DNA of 64,000 nucleotides from Cryobacterium zongtaii (GCF_002909375.1 NZ_PPXD01000026.1:124001-188000); one strand, 5' to 3'; numbered from the stretch's first letter, positions 1 through 9,045 are shown. Notes: generated from the sequence alone by a model not told the origin. A program made the numbers and translations.

Positions 1-50
1 GGGCCACTATGACTCGTGTCGGCCAACGTCGCCACGACCCGGGAGGACTC

Positions 51-500
51 ATGCACGCACTCGTCGTCTATGACACGAACTATGGCAGCACCCGCACCAT
101 CGCCGAGGTGATCGCCACCGAGTTGGGCCGGGGAACCACCACCCTCAGCGTGTCCGACATCACCGAGGCAAGCCTCGACGGCGTCGACGTCCTGGTGGTG
201 GGATGCCCGATCAACGGCTGGAAGCCGACCGATCGGATGCGCCGGTTCCTGCGCACCCTCGCACCGGGCTCCCTCGCCGGTGTGCGGGCCGCCGCGTTCG
301 ACACCCGCATCAAGTTATTCATCCACGGGGATGCGGCGGCCAAGATCTCGCACGCCCTGCACGCCGCCGGCGCCACTATCGTGGCCAAACCACACGGCTT
401 CGTTGTCGACGGCACCGAGGGGCCGCTGGCCGCCGGAGAGACCGGCAAGGCCGGTGCCTGGGCGGCGTACATCGGCGCCGAACTGCGCGCCAGCGCCTGA
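51..500 (+). CDS. Flavodoxin-domain protein
   Basis: This is a 149-residue cytoplasmic protein with a flavodoxin fold. Residues 4-16 (LVVYDTNYGSTRT) form the first beta strand and the phosphate-binding loop for FMN, and the rest alternates strands and helices as in short flavodoxins. I chose ATG 51 because GGGAGG lies 5 bases before it; the frame is open back to position 9 but without a comparable site. The gene converges on the betaine operon, so its promoter lies outside the window. It is probably an electron carrier or a flavodoxin-like regulator of oxidative state; the redox partner cannot be told. Confidence 0.8.
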   Translation: MHALVVYDTNYGSTRTIAEVIATELGRGTTTLSVSDITEASLDGVDVLVVGCPINGWKPTDRMRRFLRTLAPGSLAGVRAAAFDTRIKLFIHGDAAAKISHALHAAGATIVAKPHGFVVDGTEGPLAAGETGKAGAWAAYIGAELRASA

Positions 501-511
501 GACGACACAGA

Positions 512-539
512 AACGGCCCGTGCCGAGGCACGGGCCGTT
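512..539. terminator. Bidirectional hairpin terminator
   Basis: Positions 512-523 pair perfectly with 528-539 (12 bp, tetraloop CGAG). The hairpin lies between the convergent flavodoxin and betaine-binding-protein genes and can end transcription from both. T-tracts on either side are short. Confidence 0.75.
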
Positions 540-557
540 CATAGACGGGGCAGTCGA

Positions 558-1451
558 CTACGCGGTGAGCGAGTCCACGTACTCCTGGTTGTCTTCGATC
601 CACTTCGCGACGATGGGGCCGTAGTCCTGGCCGTCGTAGTCAACGAACATGGCGGCTTCGAGCGACTGGAGCTTGTCGAGGTCCATGGTGTAGTCAGCGA
701 TCCACTTGGTGGCCTGCGGGAAGTCGGTGGAGAAGTCCTTCTTGCCGTAGGCGTGGATGGTCTCCGAAGCGCCGAGGGTGCCTTCGGGGTCTTCGAGGTT
801 CTTCAGGTCGAAGGTGTCGTAGGCCCAGTGCGGCGCCCACAGGGTGACGGCGATGTTCTCGCCGGACTTCTCCGCAGCGGTCAACTCGGTGAGCATCGCT
901 GCGGTCGAGGAGGTCTGGTAGTCCATGTCCTCGAGGCCGTAGGTGGGGATGGTGTTGTCGGTCACGGCCTCGGTGAGACCGGCGCCGGGCTCGATGCCCA
1001 CGAGACGGTTGTCGAACAGGTCGGCGTTATCGGCCAGCTCGGCGAGGGTGTCGATCGGTGCATCGGCGTTCACGGCGATGGTGTTCTTGGCCTCGTCGTT
1101 CCAGGCCCCGAGTTCGGTGATGTCGTCGCCGTACTCCTCGAGGTAGGACTTGTGGGTGTTCGGCAGCCAGACGTCGAGGTTGAGGTCGTAGTCACCGGTG
1201 GAGAGCCCGGCGTAGACCGGTGCAACGTCGGCGTACTCGAGTTCGACGTTGTAGCCCTTCTCGTCGAGGATGGCCTTCCACAGCTCTGATGCCGCGATGC
1301 CCTCGTCCCAGCCGTTGAACACGGCGATGGTGAGGTCCTTGTTGTCCGAGTTGCCGTCGCCGACGGTCTCGGCTTCGGCCGCGGTGCAGCCGGCCAGGGC
1401 GAGCATGCCGATGGCACCGGTGGCGAGGATCTTGAGTGAACGGTTCTTCAT
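558..1451 (-). CDS. opuAC: Glycine betaine ABC transporter substrate-binding lipoprotein
   Basis: A 297-residue lipoprotein: positively charged start, hydrophobic stretch and lipobox LAGC with Cys22, so it should be anchored outside the membrane. The mature part resembles the ProX/OpuAC class of quaternary-amine binders, including the segment VWLPNTHKSYLEEYG and several Trp residues suited to an aromatic cage. It is the last gene of a three-gene operon, 72 bp after the permease gene. The likely substrate is glycine betaine or a related osmoprotectant; choline or carnitine cannot be excluded. Confidence 0.9.
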   Translation of the reverse strand: MKNRSLKILATGAIGMLALAGCTAAEAETVGDGNSDNKDLTIAVFNGWDEGIAASELWKAILDEKGYNVELEYADVAPVYAGLSTGDYDLNLDVWLPNTHKSYLEEYGDDITELGAWNDEAKNTIAVNADAPIDTLAELADNADLFDNRLVGIEPGAGLTEAVTDNTIPTYGLEDMDYQTSSTAAMLTELTAAEKSGENIAVTLWAPHWAYDTFDLKNLEDPEGTLGASETIHAYGKKDFSTDFPQATKWIADYTMDLDKLQSLEAAMFVDYDGQDYGPIVAKWIEDNQEYVDSLTA

Positions 1452-1523
1452 GTGTCTGCCTTTCGTGTCACCTGCTGGTGGTGACCGGGGTTGAAGCTGC
1501 GGGGGTTGAAGCTACGGGTGGAG

Positions 1524-2492
1524 CTAGACGCGGGACGGCTCGCGCTCGGCGGCCTGCGTCGGTGTCACGGCCGGGGCCACGGTCGGTTCCACGGCGACGG
1601 CCGCGGCCGGAGCGTGGACCGGGTGGGCGCGGCGCTTGCGAGCGGCGAGCACCCTGCTGATCGGGGTGTTCCCGTTGCCGAGAGCCGCGGTGAGCCGGTC
1701 CAGGAAGATCGCGAGGATCACCACGGAGAGGCCGGCCTCGAAGCCGAGCGACACGTCGATGCGGTTCAGGCTGGCCACGACCTGCTGGCCGAGACCGCCG
1801 GCGCCGACCATGCCGGCGATGACGACCATCGAGAGCGAGAGCATGATCACCTGGTTGATTCCGGCCATGATGGTGGGCATCGCCAGGGGCAGCTGAATCT
1901 GACGCAGGATGCGCCACGGTGACGCACCGAAGGCCTGGCCGGCTTCGACCACCTCACTGTCGACGCTGCGGATGCCGAGTTCGGTGAGCCGAACCCCGGG
2001 AGCCATGGCGAAGATGATCGTCGCCACGATGCCGGGAACAACACCGACGCGGAACAGGATCAGCGCGGGGATCAGGTACACGAAGGCCGGCATGGTCTGC
2101 ATGAAGTCGAGGATCGGGCGGATGATGCTGGACGCCACGCCGGACTTGGCCGAGAGGATGCCAAGCGGCACGCTGAACAGGATCGCCAGAACGCTCGCGA
2201 CGAGCACCAGGGCGAGCGAGTCCATCGCGTTCTCCCACTGGTCGACACCCACGATGACAACGAGGCCGACGACGGTGCCCACGGCGAACTTCCAGCCGCG
2301 GATCATCAGTGCCAGCGCCGCGGCCACGAGGATGATCACCCAGAACGGCGGTGTGGCCAGAATGAGGTCGACGAGGTCGTAGGCGCCGCTGAAGATGGCG
2401 CGCACGAAGTCGAAGAAGAACCCGAAGGTGTCGGTGATGAAGTCGATGAAGGTATCGGCCCAGGAGCCGAGGGGAATCCGGAAGTCGTTCAC
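1524..2492 (-). CDS. opuAB: Glycine betaine ABC transporter permease
   Basis: A 322-residue ProW/OpuAB-type membrane protein with about seven hydrophobic segments. The cytoplasmic EAA-type loop that contacts the ATPase is visible (EAGQAFGASPWRILRQI) followed by LPLAMPTIMAG. The last 45 residues are a polar, Ala/Pro-rich tail not needed in the family. Translation starts at GTG 2492, overlapping the ATPase stop codon by 4 bp (GTGA), so the two are translationally coupled. Confidence 0.9.
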   Translation of the reverse strand: MNDFRIPLGSWADTFIDFITDTFGFFFDFVRAIFSGAYDLVDLILATPPFWVIILVAAALALMIRGWKFAVGTVVGLVVIVGVDQWENAMDSLALVLVASVLAILFSVPLGILSAKSGVASSIIRPILDFMQTMPAFVYLIPALILFRVGVVPGIVATIIFAMAPGVRLTELGIRSVDSEVVEAGQAFGASPWRILRQIQLPLAMPTIMAGINQVIMLSLSMVVIAGMVGAGGLGQQVVASLNRIDVSLGFEAGLSVVILAIFLDRLTAALGNGNTPISRVLAARKRRAHPVHAPAAAVAVEPTVAPAVTPTQAAEREPSRV

Positions 2493-3844
2493 GGCTGTAC
2501 TCCTTCCGACGCGGTTTCGCGCAGGGTTTCGGTGATGATGCTCATCGAGATGGTGGCCGGCGGTTCCATCACCGGCAGCTCACCGGTCGTCGGACTGACA
2601 TTGCCGAGAGCCGCGAGCAGGGTCACCCGGGGGATCACGCCGAGCAAACGGTTGCGATCGTCGACCACGGCGATGGGCAGGTCGCTCTCCACGGCCAGTT
2701 CGACGAGGTCGACCAAGGCGGTGTCGGCGGCCACCGCGGTGGCGTCCAGGATGATGGCCCGCAGGTCGCCGTCGCCGGCCTTGACCTGTTTGAGCACGTC
2801 CCGGTCGCGCACGACCCCCGCGAAGCTGCGGTCACGGCGCAAAACGAAAGTGGCCGAGGTCTGCAGGTCGCGCATGGTGCGGAGAGCCGCACGCGGGCCG
2901 GCGGTGACGGTGACCACCGAACGCGCCGGCTCCATGACGCTGCCGGCGGTGAGCACCCGCGCCCTGTCGACATCCTGCACGAACTGGGCGACGTAATCGT
3001 TGGCCGGGTCGGTGAGGATCTCTTCGGGCGTGCCGATCTGCACGATCCGGCCGTCGCGCATCACGGCGATGCGGTCGCCGAGGAACATGGCCTCGTTGAG
3101 GTCGTGGGTGATGAAGATGATGGTCTTGCCGAGTTCGGCCTGCAGCTCGATCAGCTGTTCCTGCATTTCGCGGCGGATCAGAGGGTCCAGGGCGGAGAAC
3201 GCCTCATCCATCAGGAGAACGTCGGTGTCGGCGGCCAGGGCCCGGCCGAGGCCGACGCGCTGCTGCATGCCACCGGAGAGTTCGGAGGGCAGATTGTCGG
3301 CCCATCCGTCCAGTCCCACCAGGCGGATGATGGTGCGCGCCTTGGCGAGGCGCTCCTCACGGGGCATGCCCTGCACCTCGAGGCCGTAGGCGACGTTATC
3401 GATCACCGTGCGGTGGGGCAGCAGGGCGAAGTGCTGGAAGACCATCGAGATGCTTTGACGGCGCACGTCCCGCAGCTTGGCCGCCGGGATGCCGGTGATC
3501 GGGGTGTCTCCGACGGTGACAGTGCCGCTGGTGGCCTCGAGCAGGCCGTTGAGCATGCGGATGAGGGTGGACTTGCCCGAGCCGGAGAGGCCCATCACCA
3601 CGAAGATCTCACCACGCTGTACCTCGAAGGAAGCGTCGATGACGGCGGCCGTTCCCAGGTGCGCGAGCTCGTCACGGCTCGCGCCGCTCTGGAGTTTCTT
3701 GACGATGTCGTGCGGTTTGCGGCCGAAGGCCTTGTAGAGCCTGTCCGCCTTCACGGCGATTCCCGGTGCTACTGCTGCTGCAGTTTCTGTCTGCTCCGCC
3801 TCGCTGGCGGGTACTTCTGCCTTGACGGCGATGATTTCGGTCAC
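2489..3844 (-). CDS. opuAA: Glycine betaine ABC transporter ATPase with CBS domains
   Basis: A 451-residue OpuAA/ProV-type ATPase: Walker A GLSGSGKST at residues 85-93, signature LSGGMQQR, Walker B VLLMDEAFSALD, switch His in THDLNEA, then two CBS repeats over about the last 120 residues. CBS domains in this family sense ionic strength or cyclic di-AMP. I chose GTG 3844, preceded by GGAG at 5 bases; the frame stays open to 4123 but that stretch is Arg/Ser-rich and unlike the family. First gene of the opuA operon. Confidence 0.88.
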   Translation of the reverse strand: MTEIIAVKAEVPASEAEQTETAAAVAPGIAVKADRLYKAFGRKPHDIVKKLQSGASRDELAHLGTAAVIDASFEVQRGEIFVVMGLSGSGKSTLIRMLNGLLEATSGTVTVGDTPITGIPAAKLRDVRRQSISMVFQHFALLPHRTVIDNVAYGLEVQGMPREERLAKARTIIRLVGLDGWADNLPSELSGGMQQRVGLGRALAADTDVLLMDEAFSALDPLIRREMQEQLIELQAELGKTIIFITHDLNEAMFLGDRIAVMRDGRIVQIGTPEEILTDPANDYVAQFVQDVDRARVLTAGSVMEPARSVVTVTAGPRAALRTMRDLQTSATFVLRRDRSFAGVVRDRDVLKQVKAGDGDLRAIILDATAVAADTALVDLVELAVESDLPIAVVDDRNRLLGVIPRVTLLAALGNVSPTTGELPVMEPPATISMSIITETLRETASEGVQP

Positions 3845-4281
3845 GGATTCTCCGGAGCACGCCGAATAGACCGCCTGAGCGGTCGACAACACGGGGCTCG
3901 CTGTGTCGGACGGGTAGGCCGAGACCGGCCTCGACACCGAGAAACGGCGTGGGCTGGAGCGACCATGGGATCGCGTCCGTCTGGGCCTCACCGTACGTAC
4001 GCGGCCGTCCCAGTCGAGCTGGGGGCTACGCGTTCGCGTCCTGGTGAAGGGTCGGAAGACCGTCACCGAGCCTACCACGGTGGGGCGCTCCAGACCCCTG
4101 GACCCCCGACTCGCCGACCACAACGTGCACTCTCAAGTGCTGGTCAGCAGGGATAAAGCGCCCCGACTCAGATCAGCACGCCAGGGGCACCGGCCCCGGC
4201 GCGGCGGTCTGGGCGTACGTTCTCCCTAGAGGTCAGGATGGTCACGACGACGTGGCCCAGTGGTGCGGCCGGGAAGGATGG
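3845..4281. other. Intergenic region upstream of opuAA
   Basis: This 437-bp gap separates the divergent betaine operon and the CitA-like sensor gene. I see no convincing gene. A small inverted repeat GCACT-CTCA-AGTGC lies at 4127-4140. The opuA promoter must be here, but I could not identify -35/-10 elements with confidence. Confidence 0.5.
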
Positions 4282-5259
4282 GTGCGAACGATGCACGGGT
4301 GGAGCATTACACGCCGGCTGTTCGTCGCTCACTCTGTGTTCATAGTGTCTTTGGCCGTGTTCGTGAGCACTGCCGCCTTCGTCGACGCCCGGGACCGCGG
4401 CTACTCCGAAAGGGCCGACCGGCTGCTCGCGGTAGCGGCCGCGATCGCCGACAGCCCGTTCGTGGTGACGGCGGCGACATCGCCGGATCCGACGGCGGCG
4501 CTGCAGCCGTACACGCTCGAGGTCAACCGGGACGCCGCGCTGGACTTCATCACGATCATGAGCCCGGCGGGGGTCAGTTGGACGCACCCGGACCCCGCCG
4601 AAATCGGCCGGCAGTATGTCGGCCGCACGGGCCCCGCCACGGCCGGAATGTCGTTCACCGACGTCACGCCGGGCACCCCCGGCCCGTCGGTGCGCGCCGT
4701 GGTGCCGATCCTCGACTCCGATGGCGAAGTGGTGGGCATGGTGGCCGCCGGCGTGAGAACCAGCAACCTGCAGATCGCCCTCGACGCCCGGCTGCCCGCC
4801 ATCCTGGCGATAACGCTCACCCTGCTCCTGGCGGGTTCGCTGGCCACCTGGGTTCTGCGACGTTACCTGCGCCGGGTCACCCTGGGCTGGGGGCCGGAAG
4901 AACTCGCCCGACTGTTCGTCCATAACGACTCCGTGGTCAACTCGGTGCCAGAGGGGCTGATTCTCGTGGACGGCGCCGGCGATCTGGTGCTCTACAACGA
5001 TCGAGCCGCAGAGCTGCTCGGGCTGCCGCCGCGGCCCGCTTCCCGCGCCGCGGGCGCCTTCTCGCCGGGCATCGACGACCTGGACCTGCCGCCCAGCCTC
5101 GCCGACCTGTTGCGGAGCGGCCGCACCGTGGTAGACGAGATCCACCTGTGCGGGTCCCGGGTGCTGGTGGTGAGCCAGAACCCGGCAGAGCCCACCCCCA
5201 GCCGGCTGGGTACGCGGGCGGCGCCGGTGGGAACCGTGGCGACGCTCAGGGAACGCTGA
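4282..5259 (+). CDS. Truncated CitA/DcuS-like sensor (Cache-TM-PAS only)
   Basis: About 325 residues (GTG 4282, GGAAGG 4 bases upstream; ATG 4291 is an alternative). One membrane helix near residue 15, an extracellular Cache domain of the CitA type (WTHPDPAEIGRQYVG, then VRAVVPILDSDGEVVGMV), a second helix near residue 175, and a cytoplasmic PAS domain (VPEGLILVDGAGDLVLYNDRA). The protein stops at GTVATLRER, exactly where full-length citrate/C4-dicarboxylate kinases enter the dimerisation helix. The His box and ATPase domain are absent and no response regulator follows. Either a remnant or a kinase-less receptor. Confidence 0.75.
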   Translation: MRTMHGWSITRRLFVAHSVFIVSLAVFVSTAAFVDARDRGYSERADRLLAVAAAIADSPFVVTAATSPDPTAALQPYTLEVNRDAALDFITIMSPAGVSWTHPDPAEIGRQYVGRTGPATAGMSFTDVTPGTPGPSVRAVVPILDSDGEVVGMVAAGVRTSNLQIALDARLPAILAITLTLLLAGSLATWVLRRYLRRVTLGWGPEELARLFVHNDSVVNSVPEGLILVDGAGDLVLYNDRAAELLGLPPRPASRAAGAFSPGIDDLDLPPSLADLLRSGRTVVDEIHLCGSRVLVVSQNPAEPTPSRLGTRAAPVGTVATLRER

Positions 5260-5265
5260 GCCCGG

Positions 5266-5925
5266 TCAGTGCAGGCGCCGCGCCCGCACCACGACGTCTT
5301 CGGTGTGGTGGGCACCGGCACCGGTGGCCACGTGGCGGGGCCGGGTTTCGTCGACCTCGATCCGCCAGGTGTCGTCCAGCAGGGCCGCGACCTGGGCCGG
5401 GCTCACGTACAGGTCGGGATCAAAACCGTGCGCGGCGGCCTCAGCGGCGGTGGGCGTGGGGTGGTGCACTATGAGCAGCACACCCCCGGGCGCGACGGCA
5501 TCCAGCAGGGCGCGCTCCGCGATATTCTCGTCCGTGCGCAACAGGGCGGGGTACTGCGCGGAGACCAGGTCGAAGCTCGCCGCCGGCAGGGCCGCCTCGA
5601 CGAGTCCGGCGTGCAGCCAGCGCACCGTGCCGCCGACCAGGTCGGCTCGCACGAGGTCGGCCTGGCGGGCGGCGCGCTCGAGTGCCACTCGGGAGACATC
5701 CAGCGCCGTCACGTCCCAGCCCTGTGCCGCCAGCCAGAGGGCATCGGCGCCCTCGCCGCAGCCGACGTCGAGGGCCCGCCCCGGCCGCAGGTGGTGCGTC
5801 TCGCTGACCAGCGCGGCGTTGGGCCGGCCGCTCCACAGGGTCTCATTTCCGGCGTAGCGCTGATCCCAGAAGTCTCCTATTGCGTCGGGCTCCTGGGGTT
5901 CACGGGCGGTGTCGTTGGTGTGCAT
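5266..5925 (-). CDS. Class I SAM-dependent methyltransferase
   Basis: A 219-residue Rossmann methyltransferase. Motif I is LDVGCGEGADALWLA near residue 50, preceded by the N-terminal WDQRYAGNETLWSGRPN motif typical of the TehB/thiopurine-like small methyltransferase group. ATG 5925 is preceded by GGGAGGA with 7 bases spacing; the open frame upstream of it is not typical of the family. It is divergent from the IclR gene and converges, 6 bp away, on the truncated sensor. The substrate cannot be deduced. Confidence 0.85.
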   Translation of the reverse strand: MHTNDTAREPQEPDAIGDFWDQRYAGNETLWSGRPNAALVSETHHLRPGRALDVGCGEGADALWLAAQGWDVTALDVSRVALERAARQADLVRADLVGGTVRWLHAGLVEAALPAASFDLVSAQYPALLRTDENIAERALLDAVAPGGVLLIVHHPTPTAAEAAAHGFDPDLYVSPAQVAALLDDTWRIEVDETRPRHVATGAGAHHTEDVVVRARRLH

Positions 5926-6047
5926 GACTGCATCCTCCCTCGTCGGCGGCACGGCGACAAACTGGCTTGCCGAACCGGCAACCGGCCTGCGCCCCGGGGG
6001 CTCGTCGAAACGATAGCCTCGTCGCATGACAGCTGAGCCGGGGCGCC

Positions 6048-6866
6048 GTGGACGTGCCTGCTGAGAGCCGGGCGGCGCCCACGAAGGCCGATGTGCCCGC
6101 CGCCCGCCACACCCTGCAGATACTCACCCACCTGGCCGCCCAACGCGGGCCGGTACCGGCGTCGACCGTCGCGCAGACGCTCGGGCTCCCCCGGTCCACC
6201 GTCTACAGGCTGCTCGGCGTGCTCACCGAGCTCGGCTTCGTGCTGCACTTTCCCGAGGCCCGTCGGTACGGCATCGGCCTGGCCGCCTTCGAGCTGAGCA
6301 GCGGCTTTGCCCGGCAGGAGCCCCTGGCCCGGCTGGGCCGGCCGATCCTGGCCGCGCTCGTCGACACCATCGGCGAGAGCGCGCATTTGGCCGTGCTGCA
6401 CGGTCGCGATGTGATCTACCTCGTGGAGGAGCGCGCTCCCCGCCGCCCCGCCCTGGTGACGGATGTCGGTGTGCGCCTGCCCAGCCACCTCACGGCCAGC
6501 GGCCGGGCGCTGCTCGCGACGCTGCCGGTCGCGCAGGTGCGGGCCCTGTTCCCCGACCCGTCCGCCTTCGTGCAGCGCGACGGCGGCGACACCCCGGCGC
6601 CGGGCGGCGTGAGTAGCTATCGCGAGCTGAGCCGGCTCCTGTCCGAGGTGCGCGCGCAGGGCTACGCGGCGGAGGACGGCGACGTCACCCTGGGTCTCGC
6701 ATCCGTCGCGGTGGCCGTTCGCGACCACAGCGGCTGGCCCGCCGCCGGCATCGCCGTGACCTTCGCCCGGTCCAGCGTGCCGCCGGAACGCTGGCCGGAG
6801 CTCGCCGCCGCCGTGGAGCACGCCGCGGCCGAGTTGGGCCGCCGCATCAGCGGTCGAACCGGCTAG
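6048..6866 (+). CDS. IclR-family transcriptional regulator
   Basis: A 272-residue DNA-binding protein. The N-terminal winged helix covers about residues 20-80 (AQTLGLPRSTVYRLLGVLTE as recognition helix region), followed by the IclR effector domain with GESAHLAVLHGRDVIYLV and SHLTASGRALLA. It starts at GTG 6048 with no strong ribosome site. The divergent methyltransferase gene across a 122-bp gap is the nearest candidate target. The effector is unknown. Confidence 0.88.
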   Translation: MDVPAESRAAPTKADVPAARHTLQILTHLAAQRGPVPASTVAQTLGLPRSTVYRLLGVLTELGFVLHFPEARRYGIGLAAFELSSGFARQEPLARLGRPILAALVDTIGESAHLAVLHGRDVIYLVEERAPRRPALVTDVGVRLPSHLTASGRALLATLPVAQVRALFPDPSAFVQRDGGDTPAPGGVSSYRELSRLLSEVRAQGYAAEDGDVTLGLASVAVAVRDHSGWPAAGIAVTFARSSVPPERWPELAAAVEHAAAELGRRISGRTG

Positions 6867-6889
6867 TTTTTCGAAAAAGTGAACCGGTC

Positions 6890-6917
6890 TGAACCTTTTG
6901 GCCTGCCGTCTCGTTGT
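6890..6917 (+). promoter_or_regulatory. Putative ECF-sigma promoter of the yceI-sigma operon
   Basis: TGAACC at 6890-6895, 16 bases, then CGTTGT at 6912-6917. This resembles the mycobacterial SigL-type pattern (TGAACC and a CGT-containing -10), which fits the ECF sigma gene encoded in the same operon and suggests autoregulation. A second GTGAACC begins at 6879. Inference only. Confidence 0.45.
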
Positions 6918-6978
6918 ACAGAGTGGATGACCACCATCCGCTCGCCAATTACACGCGAAGACCATGAACGAGGGTGAC

Positions 6979-7686
6979 ATGCAGAAAAAGACGAAGATCG
7001 GGCTGTGGATTGCGGGCGGAGTTGTCGTCATCGGCGGTGCCGCCCTGGCCTTCGGGCCTGCGGTCTATGCCGACTACGCCAACAGCACCGTCGAGGCGGC
7101 CCCCACCATCGCCGCGGGCACCCCCGGCCCGACGGATGCCGGCGCGGCCACCGAGGTCAACGCGGACGACCTCTCCGGCACCTGGAGCGTGGCCGCGGAC
7201 TCCTTCGCGGGCTACCGGGTCGACGAGGTGCTGCAGGGCAACGACGTGACCGTGACCGGTCGCACGACCGACGTTTCCGGTGAGCTCACCGTCGACAACC
7301 TCTCGCTCACCGCCGCCACGATCACGGTGGACGTGGCGAGCATCGCCACCGACGAAGGCGCCAGGGATGCCTACTTCCGGGACTCCGCGATGGAAGCCGA
7401 CGACTTCCCGACCGCCACCTTCACGCTTACCGCACCGGTCACCCTCGAGGCCCCCGTGGCCGGTGTCGCGCAGACCCTGAGCGCCACCGGCGAACTCACC
7501 CTGCACGGCGTCACCCAGCCGGTCACGGTGGAGCTGCAGGCCGCGCTCACCGAGGCCGGCGGCCAGGTTGTCGGCAGCATCCCGATCACCTTCAGTGACT
7601 ACGGCGTCGACGCCCCCGACCTCGGCTTCGTCTCGGTCGAAGATGCCGGCTCCGTCGAGTTCGAGCTCTTCGTCGCGCAGAATTAG
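6979..7686 (+). CDS. YceI-family protein, membrane-anchored
   Basis: A 235-residue protein with one N-terminal hydrophobic helix (residues 7-30) and a C-terminal YceI lipocalin-like barrel, a fold known to bind polyisoprenoids. Recognisable pieces are GELTVDNLSLTAATITVDVASI, AYFRDSAMEADDFPTATF and TLHGVTQPV. ATG 6979 follows GAGGG at 5 bases, so it is preferred to ATG 6964. It sits 50 bp before an ECF sigma gene and probably shares its promoter, suggesting a role in envelope stress. Confidence 0.85.
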   Translation: MQKKTKIGLWIAGGVVVIGGAALAFGPAVYADYANSTVEAAPTIAAGTPGPTDAGAATEVNADDLSGTWSVAADSFAGYRVDEVLQGNDVTVTGRTTDVSGELTVDNLSLTAATITVDVASIATDEGARDAYFRDSAMEADDFPTATFTLTAPVTLEAPVAGVAQTLSATGELTLHGVTQPVTVELQAALTEAGGQVVGSIPITFSDYGVDAPDLGFVSVEDAGSVEFELFVAQN

Positions 7687-7736
7687 TCCAGCAGAGCCGT
7701 GTTCATTGTGGGCATCGGGCAGACCGGGAGGTGACC

Positions 7737-8243
7737 GTGGCAGAGCCACACGCGGAGCTCCTGCGGGCGCTGCACGACGCCCACGGGCCGGCACTGTTTC
7801 GGTACGTGGTGCGTTTGACCGGGGATTACGGGTTCGCGCAGGACGTGGTGCAGGAGACCCTGTTGCGCGCCTGGACGCGGCCGGCGTTGCTGAACCGGGA
7901 TGACGACGCCGCTCGCGCCTGGCTGTTCACGGTGGCCCGCAACCTCGTCATCGACGACAGGCGGAGCGCTCGGTACGCCCGTGAGATCGCGACCGATGAC
8001 CTGCCGGAGAGGTCGTCGACCGACGCCACCGAGGCCATCCTGGATCGCTGGCTGCTCACGGATGCCCTCACCGCGCTCACTCCCGAGCACCGCACCGTGC
8101 TGGTGAGCGCCTACTACCTCGGGCAGTCGATCGCGGAAATAGCCCTCCACCAACAGGTGCCGGAGGGCACCGTGAAGTCCCGCCTGCACTACGCCCTGCG
8201 AGCAATGCGGCTCGCCCTACAGGAAAGAGGGGTCACCGAATGA
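7737..8243 (+). CDS. ECF-family RNA polymerase sigma factor
   Basis: A 168-residue sigma factor with region 2 (ALFRYVVRLTGDYGFAQDVVQETLLRAWTRP) and region 4 (ALTPEHRTVLVSAYYLGQSIAEIALHQQVPEGTVKSRLHYALRAMR), in the SigK/SigL-like ECF group. GTG 7737 follows GGGAGG at 5 bases. It overlaps the anti-sigma gene by 4 bp (ATGA), which balances the two products. It should be held at the membrane by its partner and released by an envelope or redox signal. Confidence 0.9.
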   Translation: MAEPHAELLRALHDAHGPALFRYVVRLTGDYGFAQDVVQETLLRAWTRPALLNRDDDAARAWLFTVARNLVIDDRRSARYAREIATDDLPERSSTDATEAILDRWLLTDALTALTPEHRTVLVSAYYLGQSIAEIALHQQVPEGTVKSRLHYALRAMRLALQERGVTE

Positions 8244-9031
8244 CCTCCGACCGCTTCCGCGAGTGGGACGCCGCCTACCTGCTCGGCGCGCTCAGCCCCG
8301 AAGACCGGCACGCCTTCGAACGCCACCTGCCGACCTGCCCCGCCTGCGCCGGCGCCGTCGCCGAACTCGCCGGGCTGCCCGGCATCCTGGCGGCCCTGCC
8401 CGCGGCGGAGGCCGTGGCGCTCACCGAAACCACGCCCACCGAGATCGCCGCCTCTGCACCCCTGAGTGACGCGCATCTGCGCGCCGCACCGCACCAGCCC
8501 GGAGCTGTGCAGCGGCTCGCGGGGGCGGCCGTCGCCCGCACGCGGCGCAACCGGCTGCGTCTGGCCGTGGCCGGCACGGCCGTCGCTGCCGGCCTCGCCC
8601 TGGGCGGCGGGTTCCTCGGCGCCACCCTGGGCACGCCGGCGACTCTCGAGGCCGCACCGCCCTCATCCGCACCGTCCGCCACCGCACCGCCCACACCCGC
8701 CGACCCGGCCCCGACGATGGTCGTTGCCATGGAGCCAGTGGAGGCCGACGCCCTCACCGCGGCCCTCACCATCACCGACACCGACTGGGGCACCCGGTTC
8801 GACTGGTCGTGCGTGTACCTCAATCAGCTCTGGAAGGACAACGGGCCCCAGGACTACGACATGGTGATGACCGATCAGGACGGCACCGCGACGGTGCTCG
8901 CGACCTGGACGGCGACGAGCCCGAGCACCGAGAACCTCGCCGCGTCGACCGATGTGACCCTCGACCAGATTCGGAGCGTCGAGATCCGGGCCAGCCTCAG
9001 CGGCCTGCCGCTGGCGCACACGGACCTGTAG
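8240..9031 (+). CDS. Zinc-type transmembrane anti-sigma factor
   Basis: A 263-residue anti-sigma factor. The N-terminal zf-HC2 (ZAS) domain carries His29-x3-Cys33-x2-Cys36, one membrane helix lies near residues 111-131 (LAVAGTAVAAGLALGGGFLG), then a Pro/Ala-rich linker and an extracellular domain of about 100 residues. Such domains can release the sigma factor when the zinc thiols are oxidised or the protein is cleaved. The C-terminal part has a predicted beta-rich character (anti-sigma-K-like), but I do not recognise a ligand. Confidence 0.88.
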   Translation: MTSDRFREWDAAYLLGALSPEDRHAFERHLPTCPACAGAVAELAGLPGILAALPAAEAVALTETTPTEIAASAPLSDAHLRAAPHQPGAVQRLAGAAVARTRRNRLRLAVAGTAVAAGLALGGGFLGATLGTPATLEAAPPSSAPSATAPPTPADPAPTMVVAMEPVEADALTAALTITDTDWGTRFDWSCVYLNQLWKDNGPQDYDMVMTDQDGTATVLATWTATSPSTENLAASTDVTLDQIRSVEIRASLSGLPLAHTDL

Positions 9032-9045
9032 GGCCGTTCGGAGGG

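Noticed and set aside
3845-4123. Upstream extension of the opuAA frame
   Set aside because: No ribosome-binding site; the stretch is Arg/Ser-rich and unlike the family, while GTG 3844 has GGAG and gives a normal OpuAA start.
5266-6036. Plus-strand open frames over the methyltransferase gene
   Set aside because: They have no family resemblance and run antisense to a well-supported enzyme.
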